A stretch of DNA of 64,000 nt, taken from DATJLY01 sp035518375 (GTDB lineage Bacteria > Pseudomonadota > Alphaproteobacteria > ATCC43930 > CGMCC-115725). This document shows, one piece after another, positions 1 to 7,272 of this stretch (positions are counted from its first letter, which is position 1; every line of letters starts with the position of its first letter). The translations under genes were made by a program, and so were the position numbers. The notes under the pieces are model-generated. The model was not told where the DNA came from. It did no database searches and worked only from the letters and a program-made list of their open reading frames with translations. Location: contig DATIXQ010000040.1 in NCBI GenBank assembly GCA_035518375.1, positions 1-64,000 of the forward strand. The letters run 5' to 3'.

Positions 1-772
1 CGACGCCGACCGAAAGCGGATGGCTGCCGGGGATGGTGTCCTTGCCGTTGAGCGAGGTGGCGACGGGAATGCCGAGCTTTTCCGCCAGCGCCACCAGTTC
101 GCGTCCCGCACCCGAGGCGCGCACGCCGCCGCCGGCCACGATCACCGGACGCTCGGCGCCGTGCAGGCAGGCGAGCGCGGCCATGACGCTGCCATGCTCC
201 GGCTCCGGGCGGAACGGCGGCACCCGCGCGAAGATGGGCTCGGCAAGCGCTTCCATCTCGGCCTCGTCGGCGTCGATCTGCCCTTCATTGCCGCGGAACT
301 GGAGATGGACGGGCCCGGGCGTGCCCGAGACCGCCACACGGAAGGCCTGGCGCAGCATGTCGGGAAAGCGCTCGACGGCGTCGACCGTGGCGTTCCACTT
401 GGTCACCGGCTCGAACGACGGCATGTCGTCGATCTCCTGATAGACCTTGCGGAACTTGGTGCGCGCCTCGCGCCCGCCGGTCATGCCGATGACCGGCGTA
501 TGCGCGAGCCACGGATCGCGCAGGCCCGCGGCAAGATTCATGGCGCCGACGATCTGCGCCATGCAGATGCCGGGCCGGCCCGAGGCGCGGGCATAGCCGT
601 CGGCCATGTAGACGGCGGCCTTCTCGCCGTGCGCGTGGACGCGCTTGATCGCCGTGCGGCGCTCCAGCTCGGCCATGCTCCGGCGCAGCACCGCGGGCAC
701 CATGAAGATGTGGCTGACGCCATAGGCGTCGAGCATCTCCGCCATCACCTGGGCGCCTGTGATCTTTGCCAT
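1..772 (-). CDS. Thiamine-diphosphate-dependent enzyme, N-terminal part (acetolactate synthase-like), cut by window edge
   Basis: Translating the minus strand from the ATG at 772 gives an open frame running off the left edge (about 257 residues). It starts MAKITGAQVMAEMLDAYGVS and contains HAHGEKAAVYMADGYAR; the Glu of GEKAA is where the catalytic Glu of ThDP PYR domains sits. The PYR domain covers roughly residues 1-170. The start of the central TPP domain follows (RPVIVAGGGVRASGAG near residue 205). Family members include acetolactate synthase, benzoylformate decarboxylase and oxalyl-CoA decarboxylase. The C-terminal Mg-diphosphate site lies outside the window, so the substrate cannot be named. 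The gene is divergent from the FAH-family gene at 895, sharing about 120 bp of upstream DNA, which may link the two in carboxylic or aromatic acid catabolism (inference). Confidence 0.88.
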   Translation of the reverse strand, partial: MAKITGAQVMAEMLDAYGVSHIFMVPAVLRRSMAELERRTAIKRVHAHGEKAAVYMADGYARASGRPGICMAQIVGAMNLAAGLRDPWLAHTPVIGMTGGREARTKFRKVYQEIDDMPSFEPVTKWNATVDAVERFPDMLRQAFRVAVSGTPGPVHLQFRGNEGQIDADEAEMEALAEPIFARVPPFRPEPEHGSVMAALACLHGAERPVIVAGGGVRASGAGRELVALAEKLGIPVATSLNGKDTIPGSHPLSVGV

Positions 773-894
773 GTCCGGCCTCCCGCGTTGCAAGCCCGGA
801 GATTGCGTCGCGGCGCCGCCGATGACAATGTGCTAGCACTCCTTCGCCGGCGGCGCGGGAGCCGCGGCGCGGGAGCATTTCCAAGGAGAGACAC

Positions 895-1833
895 GTGAGG
901 CTCATTTCATACCGTCACCAGGGCCGTCCCGGCGTCGGCGTCATGGCGAACGACGAGGCGTTCGTGGCGCTTTCGGCCGCGGCGCCAGACTTGCCATCGA
1001 ACCTGCGCCTCATCATTACGCTCCCCGATTGGCAAGCGCGCGTAAGGCGCGCGATCGAAGGCAGGAAGCCCGATCTGCGCCTTGCCGACGTGAAGCTCGA
1101 TCCGGTCATCATCGATCCCAACGCGATCTGGGCCTTGGCGCTCAACTTCCAGACCCACATCGAAGAGACCGGTCTCACGACCTCGAAGGAGTATCCGCAG
1201 ATCTTCCTGCGCCACGCCGAGAGCCAGGTCGGCGCCGGCGAACCGATCCTGTGCCCGCCGCCCTCGGTCGGGCGCGCCTACGACTATGAGGGCGAGCTTG
1301 CGGTCATCATCGGCCGCGGCGGCCGCTTTATCCCGCGCGAGAACGCGATGGACCATGTCGCCGGCTACTCGATCTACAACGAAGGCTCGGTGCGCGAGTT
1401 TCAAAGCCACAACCGGCAATTCGGATTGGGCAAGAATTTCGAGCGCTCGGGCTCGTTCGGGCCGTGGCTGATGACGCCCGACGAGTTCGGCAGCCCCTAC
1501 GACAAGCTGGTGATGACGCGCCTCAATGGCGTGACGCGCCAGCGCGAGAGCATCGGCCACCTCATCTTCAAGGTCGAAGACCTCATTCATTATCTCTCGA
1601 CCGGCCACAAGCTGCGTCCGGGCGACGTGATTGTCACCGGCACGCCGGGGCAGCTGAAGCCCGCGGCCGACGACCGCGACGGTCAGATTTCAGCGCATGT
1701 GAAGACGGGCGGCGTGCAATATGCCGGCCGCGCCCACATGAAGCCGGGCGACGTTTGCGAGGTCGAGATCGAGGGCCTGGGTATTCTGCGCAACCCCGTC
1801 ATCGGCGACGAGGCAGGTTATCGAGCGGACTGA
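895..1833 (+). CDS. Fumarylacetoacetate hydrolase family protein
   Basis: A 312-residue enzyme of the FAH fold, which cleaves or hydrates beta-diketo acids using a divalent metal. The core holds YEGELAVIIGRG, with the Glu pair typical of metal ligands, followed by GKNFERSGSFGPWLMTPDE, LIHYLSTGHKLRPGDVIVTG and a C-terminal beta strand with EVEIEGLGIL. The start is GTG at 895, preceded by a good ribosome site AAGGAGAG at 883-890. Length fits the family (280-330). It is divergent from the ThDP enzyme at 772, suggesting a shared catabolic role. The exact substrate cannot be read: homologues act on fumarylpyruvate, 2-keto-3-deoxy acids or homoprotocatechuate intermediates. Confidence 0.9.
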   Translation: MRLISYRHQGRPGVGVMANDEAFVALSAAAPDLPSNLRLIITLPDWQARVRRAIEGRKPDLRLADVKLDPVIIDPNAIWALALNFQTHIEETGLTTSKEYPQIFLRHAESQVGAGEPILCPPPSVGRAYDYEGELAVIIGRGGRFIPRENAMDHVAGYSIYNEGSVREFQSHNRQFGLGKNFERSGSFGPWLMTPDEFGSPYDKLVMTRLNGVTRQRESIGHLIFKVEDLIHYLSTGHKLRPGDVIVTGTPGQLKPAADDRDGQISAHVKTGGVQYAGRAHMKPGDVCEVEIEGLGILRNPVIGDEAGYRAD

Positions 1834-1846
1834 GGCGCCGCCTCGG

Positions 1847-2137
1847 TCAAGCCGCGCTGGCGCTGGCGCTGTGCTCGGCAGCGAAGGCGACGCCGACAAG
1901 GCCCGGCTCGGCCCATGCGACGGTGCCGCGGAACATGCCTTTGCCCGTGACCATCAGCGTCACGGCCTCGCCCTGCGCGACCGCGGCGCCGATCGTGAGG
2001 CGCGCGCCGCCCGGCGAGATGTCGACTACGAGGCACTGAACCGGCCCCCGCGCGGTCTGCAGCACGCCGCTCCAGAGGAGCTGGCCCCGCCGCTTCGCGT
2101 CCGCGCCGGCTTCCGCCGTATGTGCCGCATGCGCCAT
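1847..2137 (-). CDS. PilZ domain protein, single-domain
   Basis: A 96-residue cytoplasmic protein that is essentially one PilZ beta-barrel: CLVVDISPGGARL (the D/N-x-S-x-x-G motif), then MFRGTVAWAEPGLVGVAF. PilZ domains bind cyclic di-GMP through an upstream RxxxR plus this motif. Here the N-terminal segment reads KRRGQLLW, with no clear RxxxR, so ligand binding is uncertain. The C-terminus is a short Ala/Ser tail. It is convergent with the FAH-family gene (13 bp between stops). A near-consensus CtrA-type site lies 38 bp upstream of its start, which would make it a cell-cycle-regulated effector (inference). Confidence 0.85.
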   Translation of the reverse strand: MAHAAHTAEAGADAKRRGQLLWSGVLQTARGPVQCLVVDISPGGARLTIGAAVAQGEAVTLMVTGKGMFRGTVAWAEPGLVGVAFAAEHSASASAA

Positions 2138-2175
2138 CGTTCAAGCCCGATTTCGCCAGCTTCGCTCCACAGCTG

Positions 2176-2190
2176 TTAAGTCATCGTTAG
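2176..2190 (-). promoter_or_regulatory. CtrA-type binding site (TTAA-N7-TTAG) upstream of PilZ gene
   Basis: The plus strand reads TTAAGTCATCGTTAG: two half sites separated by exactly seven bases, seven of eight half-site bases matching TTAA-N7-TTAA. It sits 38 bp upstream of the PilZ start codon, a normal position for CtrA control. CtrA is the alphaproteobacterial cell-cycle and motility regulator. Prediction from pattern only. Confidence 0.45.
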
Positions 2191-2521
2191 CGCGTGCCGG
2201 GTAACGCGCGCGCGACTCTTCGCGAGCGTGCGAAAAGCGGGAAAAAATCGATCGAACTCGCGAGCGCTCGCAAAGACGCGCGATGCGCGGTCCATCGCGC
2301 CCGCGTACGCACCCGCATCCGGTGGAAAGCTGGAGGCGGCGAAACACGATTTCCCCGATTCCCGTTAAGATTGTATATTATATTACATTTCTATATTTGA
2401 TTGTTCTATCGTCAGTGAGGTCGTTTGTTGATCTCGTCCAAAAGGGGGATGCGGACCCGAATATCACCGTTACTCGGCGCGACGGAGGCGCGCGGCGATC
2501 TCGGACTTTTGCGAGAGGCCA
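2191..2521 (+). promoter_or_regulatory. Gene-free promoter region of the signalling operon
   Basis: There is no convincing gene between the PilZ gene and the kinase at 2522. The notable content is an abrupt AT-rich tract at about 2365-2412 (containing TATATTATATTACATTTC), very different from the surrounding GC-rich DNA. It lies about 110-160 bp upstream of the kinase start, so it probably holds the operon promoter and implies a long 5' leader. No clear hairpin or known riboswitch was recognised. Confidence 0.4.
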
Positions 2522-4738
2522 ATGACGCACATTCTCGTTGCTGAAGACAGCCCGACCCAGGCGGCGCGGCTTGAGGCGGTGCTGGAGGGGGCGGGGTTCG
2601 GCGTAAGGGTCGCGCCGGATGCCGAGCGGGCGCTCGAGCTATTCCGCGCCAACACGTTCGATCTCGTCATTTCCGACGTCGTGATGCCCGGCATGTCCGG
2701 CTACGAACTCTGCCGCAGCATCAAGGCGGAGAGCCGGGCGCGCAACGTGCCGGTCATCCTCGTCACGAGCCTTGATGACCCGATGGACGTCATCCGCGGC
2801 CTGGAGAGCGGCGCTGACAGCTTCCTGCGCAAGCCCTACGAGCCCGACGACCTGATCGATCGCATCCGCCGCATCCAGGAGAATTTGCATCTCCGGCGGA
2901 CGCAGCGGCTGAGCTTCGGCATGGAGATGTCGTTTCTCGGCCGCAAATTCACGGTCAATTCCGAGAAGGAACAGATCCTCGACCTTCTTATCTCGACCTT
3001 CGAGGACACGATCCGCGCCAACCGCGAATTACAGCAAAGCCGGCAAGACCTCGCCGAGGCGCATGCCCGCATCCGCGACTACGCGCATGAGCTCGAGGAC
3101 CGCGTGCGCGAGCGGACGGCCGCACTCTCCGCTTCGGAGCGCCGCTATCAGGAGATCGCGCGCCGAGCCGAGCAGGCCGAGCGCACGTTGCGCGACGCCG
3201 TCGAAAGCGTTCCCGGCGGCATCATCATCTGCGATCCGGCCGACTCGATCGTGCTGACGAATCAGTATATCCGCGAGCGCATCCCCGAATGCGCGGAGGT
3301 CCTTGCCGGCAGCTGCACGTTCGAGGAATTCACGCGCGTGGCCGTCGCGGGCGGAGTCTATGTCGACGCCGTCGGCAACGAGGAAGCGTGGATCGCCGAG
3401 CGCATGCGCATTCACCGCGCGGCGGCGGGCTCGACGGAATTCGCGCAGCGGGACGGCGGCTGGGTGCTCGCGACGGAGCGGCGCATGTCGGATGGCGGCA
3501 TAGCGCTCATCGGTGTCGATGTGACGCCCCTTAAAGCGGCGCAGGCTGCGCTCATCGCGACCCAGCAGCAGCTCGTCCAGGCACAGAAGATGGAGGCGAT
3601 CGGCAACCTCACCGGCGGCATGGCGCACGATTTCAACAATCTCCTAGGTGTCATCATCGGCAACGCCGACCTCCTGCGCGAAGGGCTCAAGGACCAGCCC
3701 GAGATGAGCGAGCTCGTCACCGACGTGCTCGAGGCGGCCTTGCGCGGCGCCGAGCTCACCGCGCGGCTTCTCGCCTTCGCGCGGCGCCAGCCGCTGCGTC
3801 CGGAGCGCGTGGAGGTGAACAAGCTCGTCACCGACATCACACGGCTGCTGCAGCGGACGCTCGGCGAGCACATCGAGATCAGCCTCAATCTGGCGCCGGA
3901 CCTGTGGTGGACCGAGGTCGATCCGGCGCAGCTCGAATCCGCGATCACCAACCTTGCGACCAATGCGCGCGACGCGATGCACAAGGGCGGCCGCCTCATC
4001 ATCGGCACGCGCAACGTCCGTCTCGACGCTGATTACGCGAGCGAGCACGTCGATACGAGGCCCGGCGACTATGTCATGGTCGAGGTGAGCGACACTGGGT
4101 CCGGCATACCGCCCGACATCGTCGGCCGCATCTTCGAGCCGTTCTTCACCACCAAGGAGAAGGGCAGGGGAACCGGGCTCGGCCTGAGCATGGTCTTCGG
4201 CTTCATCCGCCAGTCGGGCGGGCACATCAATGTCTACAGCGAGCCGGGCGAGGGCACGACGTTCCGGCTCTATCTGCCGCGCGACGCACAGGAAGTCGCC
4301 GCGGCTCCCGCCGAGACGGCCGCCGTGCGCACCGTAGGCGGCGGCGAAACGATCCTCGTCGTCGAAGATAATGCGAAGTTGCTGGCGACCGTGGTCAAGC
4401 AGCTGTCGGGGCTCGGCTACCGCCTTTTCACGGCCGAAGGGCCGGCGGCGGCGATGGCCATCATCGACGAGGGCGCGCCGATCGATCTGCTGCTCAGCGA
4501 TGTCGTCATGCCGGGCGGAATGAGCGGCGTCGATCTTGCGCGCGACGCCATGGCGCGGCGACCCAATCTCAAAGTGCTGCTCACGTCAGGCTTCCCCGAG
4601 ACGCGGTTTGCGGAGCAGGCGAACCGGAAGTTCGATTGGCCGCTCTTGAGCAAGCCCTATCGCAAGGAAGAGCTTGCCCGCGCCGTGCGCTCCTCGCTCG
4701 ACGGCGGCTTGCGTCATGACCAAGGCCGCCATGGCTGA
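2522..4738 (+). CDS. Hybrid histidine kinase: receiver - coiled coil - PAS-like - HisKA/HATPase - receiver
   Basis: A soluble 738-residue kinase with no membrane segment. Domain order: an N-terminal receiver (about 1-120, phospho-acceptor D52 in DLVISDVVMPGMSG, Lys in FLRKPY); a helical linker (170-225); a PAS-like region (about 225-350, VPGGIIICDPADSIVLTN); HisKA with H369 in GGMAHDFNNLLGVI; HATPase with DTGSGIPPDI and GRGTGLGLSMV; and a C-terminal receiver with D660 in LLSDVVMPGGMSG. The sandwiched layout suggests input by phosphorylation at the N-terminal receiver and output through the C-terminal one or a phosphorelay. It is the first of four tightly packed genes with the TonB receptor, YfiR-like protein and second hybrid kinase; HPt H877 of the last protein could connect the two (inference). 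Confidence 0.93.
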   Translation: MTHILVAEDSPTQAARLEAVLEGAGFGVRVAPDAERALELFRANTFDLVISDVVMPGMSGYELCRSIKAESRARNVPVILVTSLDDPMDVIRGLESGADSFLRKPYEPDDLIDRIRRIQENLHLRRTQRLSFGMEMSFLGRKFTVNSEKEQILDLLISTFEDTIRANRELQQSRQDLAEAHARIRDYAHELEDRVRERTAALSASERRYQEIARRAEQAERTLRDAVESVPGGIIICDPADSIVLTNQYIRERIPECAEVLAGSCTFEEFTRVAVAGGVYVDAVGNEEAWIAERMRIHRAAAGSTEFAQRDGGWVLATERRMSDGGIALIGVDVTPLKAAQAALIATQQQLVQAQKMEAIGNLTGGMAHDFNNLLGVIIGNADLLREGLKDQPEMSELVTDVLEAALRGAELTARLLAFARRQPLRPERVEVNKLVTDITRLLQRTLGEHIEISLNLAPDLWWTEVDPAQLESAITNLATNARDAMHKGGRLIIGTRNVRLDADYASEHVDTRPGDYVMVEVSDTGSGIPPDIVGRIFEPFFTTKEKGRGTGLGLSMVFGFIRQSGGHINVYSEPGEGTTFRLYLPRDAQEVAAAPAETAAVRTVGGGETILVVEDNAKLLATVVKQLSGLGYRLFTAEGPAAAMAIIDEGAPIDLLLSDVVMPGGMSGVDLARDAMARRPNLKVLLTSGFPETRFAEQANRKFDWPLLSKPYRKEELARAVRSSLDGGLRHDQGRHG

Positions 4739-6710
4739 AGCCACGACGCGACGGCGGGTATGGCCCGCGCGTGGGGCGGCGCTCGCGACGGCGGCGCTTG
4801 TCGCGCACGCGGCCGGCCTTGGCGGCGCGCGCGCGGACGAGACGTCGTCCGCGGACCTCACGAAGCTTTCGATCGAGGATCTGTCGGCGATCGAGGTCTC
4901 CTCGGTCTCGAAATCGCTTGAGCCGCTGAGCGACGCGCCCGCCGCGATCTATGTCATCACGCACGACGACATCATCCGCTCGGGCGCCGTCACCATTCCC
5001 GAGATGCTGCGTCTTGCGCCCAACCTCGAGGTCGCGCAGATCAACGCCACCAGCTACGCGATCTCGGCGCGCGGCTTCAACGGCCAGATCGCCGACAAGC
5101 TGCTGGTTCTGATCGACGGCCGCACCGTCTACACGCCGATCTTCGCCGGCGTCTACTGGGACATGCAGTACGTGCCGCCGGAGGACATCGAGCGCATCGA
5201 GGTCGTCAGCGGCCCGGGCGGAACTCTCTGGGGCGCCAACGCCGTCAACGGCGTCATCAACATTATCACGCGCAAGTCGAGCGACACCCAGGGCGGCGTC
5301 GCAAGCGTCAGCGCCGGCAACCAGATGGGCGACGGCTATGTCCAGTATGGCGGGCGCGCCAACGCCGACACTACTTACCGCGTCTATGTCGATCGCCTGG
5401 CGATCGGCGGCGACCAGACCGAGGGCGGCACGAGCGCCTTCGACAAGTGGCATAAATCACAGGGCGGCTTCCGCTTCGATTGGAGCCCGACCAACAATCT
5501 CGTCACCGTTCAAGGCGACCTTTATGGCGGCAACGAAGAGCAACTCGCGACCAACGGGCAATATATTTCCGGCGCGAACCTTCTGAGCCGATGGACCCAC
5601 AATTTTGCCGGCGGATCGAACCTCCAGGTCCAAGCCTATTTCGACGATACGCGCCGCTATGTCTCGGGTGGCGGCGGTGGCGGCGATGGACTGAACAGTT
5701 TTGATCTCGATTTCCAGCACGACTTCGCGCCGGACGATTGGAACACGATCGTCTGGGGTGGAGGCGTGCGCGCGGACCAGTTCGAGATCTTCGGCTCGCC
5801 AGGATTCGGGTTCGTGCCGAATGCCGGCAAGCTCGACTACACCAATGTCTTCGTCGAGGACACGATCTCGCTCACCGATCGTGTGAAGCTTATCCCCGGC
5901 ATCAAGATCGAGGGTGATCCCTATGTTGGGATCGCGCCGCTGCCGAGCCTGCGCGCATCGTGGAAGATCACCGACGCCAATCTGCTCTGGGCGGCGGTTT
6001 CGCGCGCGGTGCGGACGCCGACGCCGTTCGACCGTGACGTGCAGGCCGGCGGTCCGCCGCCGCTTCTCATCGGCGGCGCGGACTTCGCATCGGAAAAGCT
6101 CATCGCCTACGAGCTTGGCTATCGGGCCGAGCCGATGCGGAACGTCTCGGTTTCGATCTCGACGTATTACAACCGCTACAAGTCGCTGCGGAGCGAGGAT
6201 TTCACTTCGACATTCTTCCCGGTCGCGTTCGCGAACTTCGCGCACGGCTCCACGTACGGCGTCGAGGTGTGGGCCACATACAAAATCACCGACTGGTGGC
6301 GCCTTGGCGCCGCGTTCAATGTCGAGCACGAGAATCTGACCTACGAGGTGCCGCTCACGCCCGGCTTTCTCGGGCCCTTCGAGGCGCCGTTCGTGCCCTT
6401 GCTCGTCGCCCAGGCGATGGGCTTCACCGGCGATGAGCCGCCGCACCAGGTGTCGCTGCGCTCGTCGATGGACCTTCCCCACAACGTGACGCTCGATGCC
6501 GAGCTGCGCGATGTGGGCGCTCTGCCCAATCCTGCCGTGCCCGGCTACATGGAGCTCAACGCTCGCATCGGCTGGGCCGTGTCGCCCCAGCTCTCGCTCG
6601 CCGTCTCTGGCTTCAACCTCCTCCACGCGCAGCATATCGAGTTCGGCGCCGGTCTGGGCGCGGTCGAGATCGGACGAAGCTTCCTCGCGAATGTGACGGT
6701 GAGGTTTTGA
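4731..6710 (+). CDS. TonB-dependent outer-membrane receptor
   Basis: About 659 residues. After a basic N-terminus and signal peptide (cleavage likely near GGARADE), the plug domain shows SDAPAAIYVITHDDIIRSGA, MLRLAPNLEVAQ, ISARGFNGQ, LLVLIDGRTVYTP and GTLWGANAVNGVINIITRKS. A 22-strand barrel follows and ends in an aromatic residue (ANVTVRF). Such receptors import siderophores, cobalamin or oligomers using TonB energy, or transmit signals. I chose ATG 4731, which has AAGG just upstream and overlaps the previous stop by 8 nt; ATG 4716 is also possible. Its place between a kinase and a YfiR-like gene suggests a sensing role. The ligand is unknown. Confidence 0.9.
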   Translation: MAEATTRRRVWPARGAALATAALVAHAAGLGGARADETSSADLTKLSIEDLSAIEVSSVSKSLEPLSDAPAAIYVITHDDIIRSGAVTIPEMLRLAPNLEVAQINATSYAISARGFNGQIADKLLVLIDGRTVYTPIFAGVYWDMQYVPPEDIERIEVVSGPGGTLWGANAVNGVINIITRKSSDTQGGVASVSAGNQMGDGYVQYGGRANADTTYRVYVDRLAIGGDQTEGGTSAFDKWHKSQGGFRFDWSPTNNLVTVQGDLYGGNEEQLATNGQYISGANLLSRWTHNFAGGSNLQVQAYFDDTRRYVSGGGGGGDGLNSFDLDFQHDFAPDDWNTIVWGGGVRADQFEIFGSPGFGFVPNAGKLDYTNVFVEDTISLTDRVKLIPGIKIEGDPYVGIAPLPSLRASWKITDANLLWAAVSRAVRTPTPFDRDVQAGGPPPLLIGGADFASEKLIAYELGYRAEPMRNVSVSISTYYNRYKSLRSEDFTSTFFPVAFANFAHGSTYGVEVWATYKITDWWRLGAAFNVEHENLTYEVPLTPGFLGPFEAPFVPLLVAQAMGFTGDEPPHQVSLRSSMDLPHNVTLDAELRDVGALPNPAVPGYMELNARIGWAVSPQLSLAVSGFNLLHAQHIEFGAGLGAVEIGRSFLANVTVRF

Positions 6711-6711
6711 G

Positions 6712-7272
6712 GTGGCGGGCACGCGCGGGCTTGCACGCATCTTGGGCGGGATGCTCGCGTTCTATGTCGCGCTCGCTGCGACGGCGGGGCCCGCGCGCGC
6801 GCTCGAAGCCACCGAGCTCGCCGTCAAGGCGGCGTTTCTGTTCAAGTTCGGCTTCTTCGTCGAGTGGCCGACGGCGGCATTCGCGTCGGGGGACAGCCCG
6901 ATCAATCTCTGCATCGTCGGCGACGATCCCTTCGGGTCCGTGCTCGACGAGGCCATCAAGGGGCGGAAGATCGGAGACCGGACGATCGCGCTGCGGCGCA
7001 TGAGTTCCATCTCGCGCGATTCTGGCTGCCACATCGTCTACTTCGCCGGCGCTGATGGCGCCCGCATTCCGGAGCTCGCTGCCTTGAAGGGCAGCGACGT
7101 GCTGACCGTGACCGATGTGCGCGCCGACGGCGGCGAGGTCGGCATCATCAATTTCGTCCTCAAGGACAACCACGTGCGCTTCGACATCGACGAGGCGGCC
7201 GCGGTGTCGGGCGGCCTCGTCATCAGCTCGCAGCTCCTGCGCGTGGCGCTCGACGTGACTCCGAGGCCATGA
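6712..7272 (+). CDS. YfiR-like periplasmic protein (DUF4154)
   Basis: 186 residues with a signal peptide (hydrophobic LGGMLAFYVALAATAG, then ARALEA). The mature part matches the YfiR/DUF4154 pattern: KAAFLFKFGFFVEWP at the N-terminus, INLCIVGDDPFG, then CHIVYFAG, VLTVTDVRADGGEVGIINFV and VRFDIDEAAAVSGGLVISSQLLRVA at the C-terminus. In Pseudomonas, YfiR is a periplasmic repressor of the diguanylate cyclase YfiN. Here the adjacent membrane protein is a hybrid kinase with a YfiN-like periplasmic domain. The GTG start at 6712 lies one base after the receptor stop, and the stop overlaps the next gene by 4 nt, implying translational coupling. Confidence 0.87.
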   Translation: MAGTRGLARILGGMLAFYVALAATAGPARALEATELAVKAAFLFKFGFFVEWPTAAFASGDSPINLCIVGDDPFGSVLDEAIKGRKIGDRTIALRRMSSISRDSGCHIVYFAGADGARIPELAALKGSDVLTVTDVRADGGEVGIINFVLKDNHVRFDIDEAAAVSGGLVISSQLLRVALDVTPRP

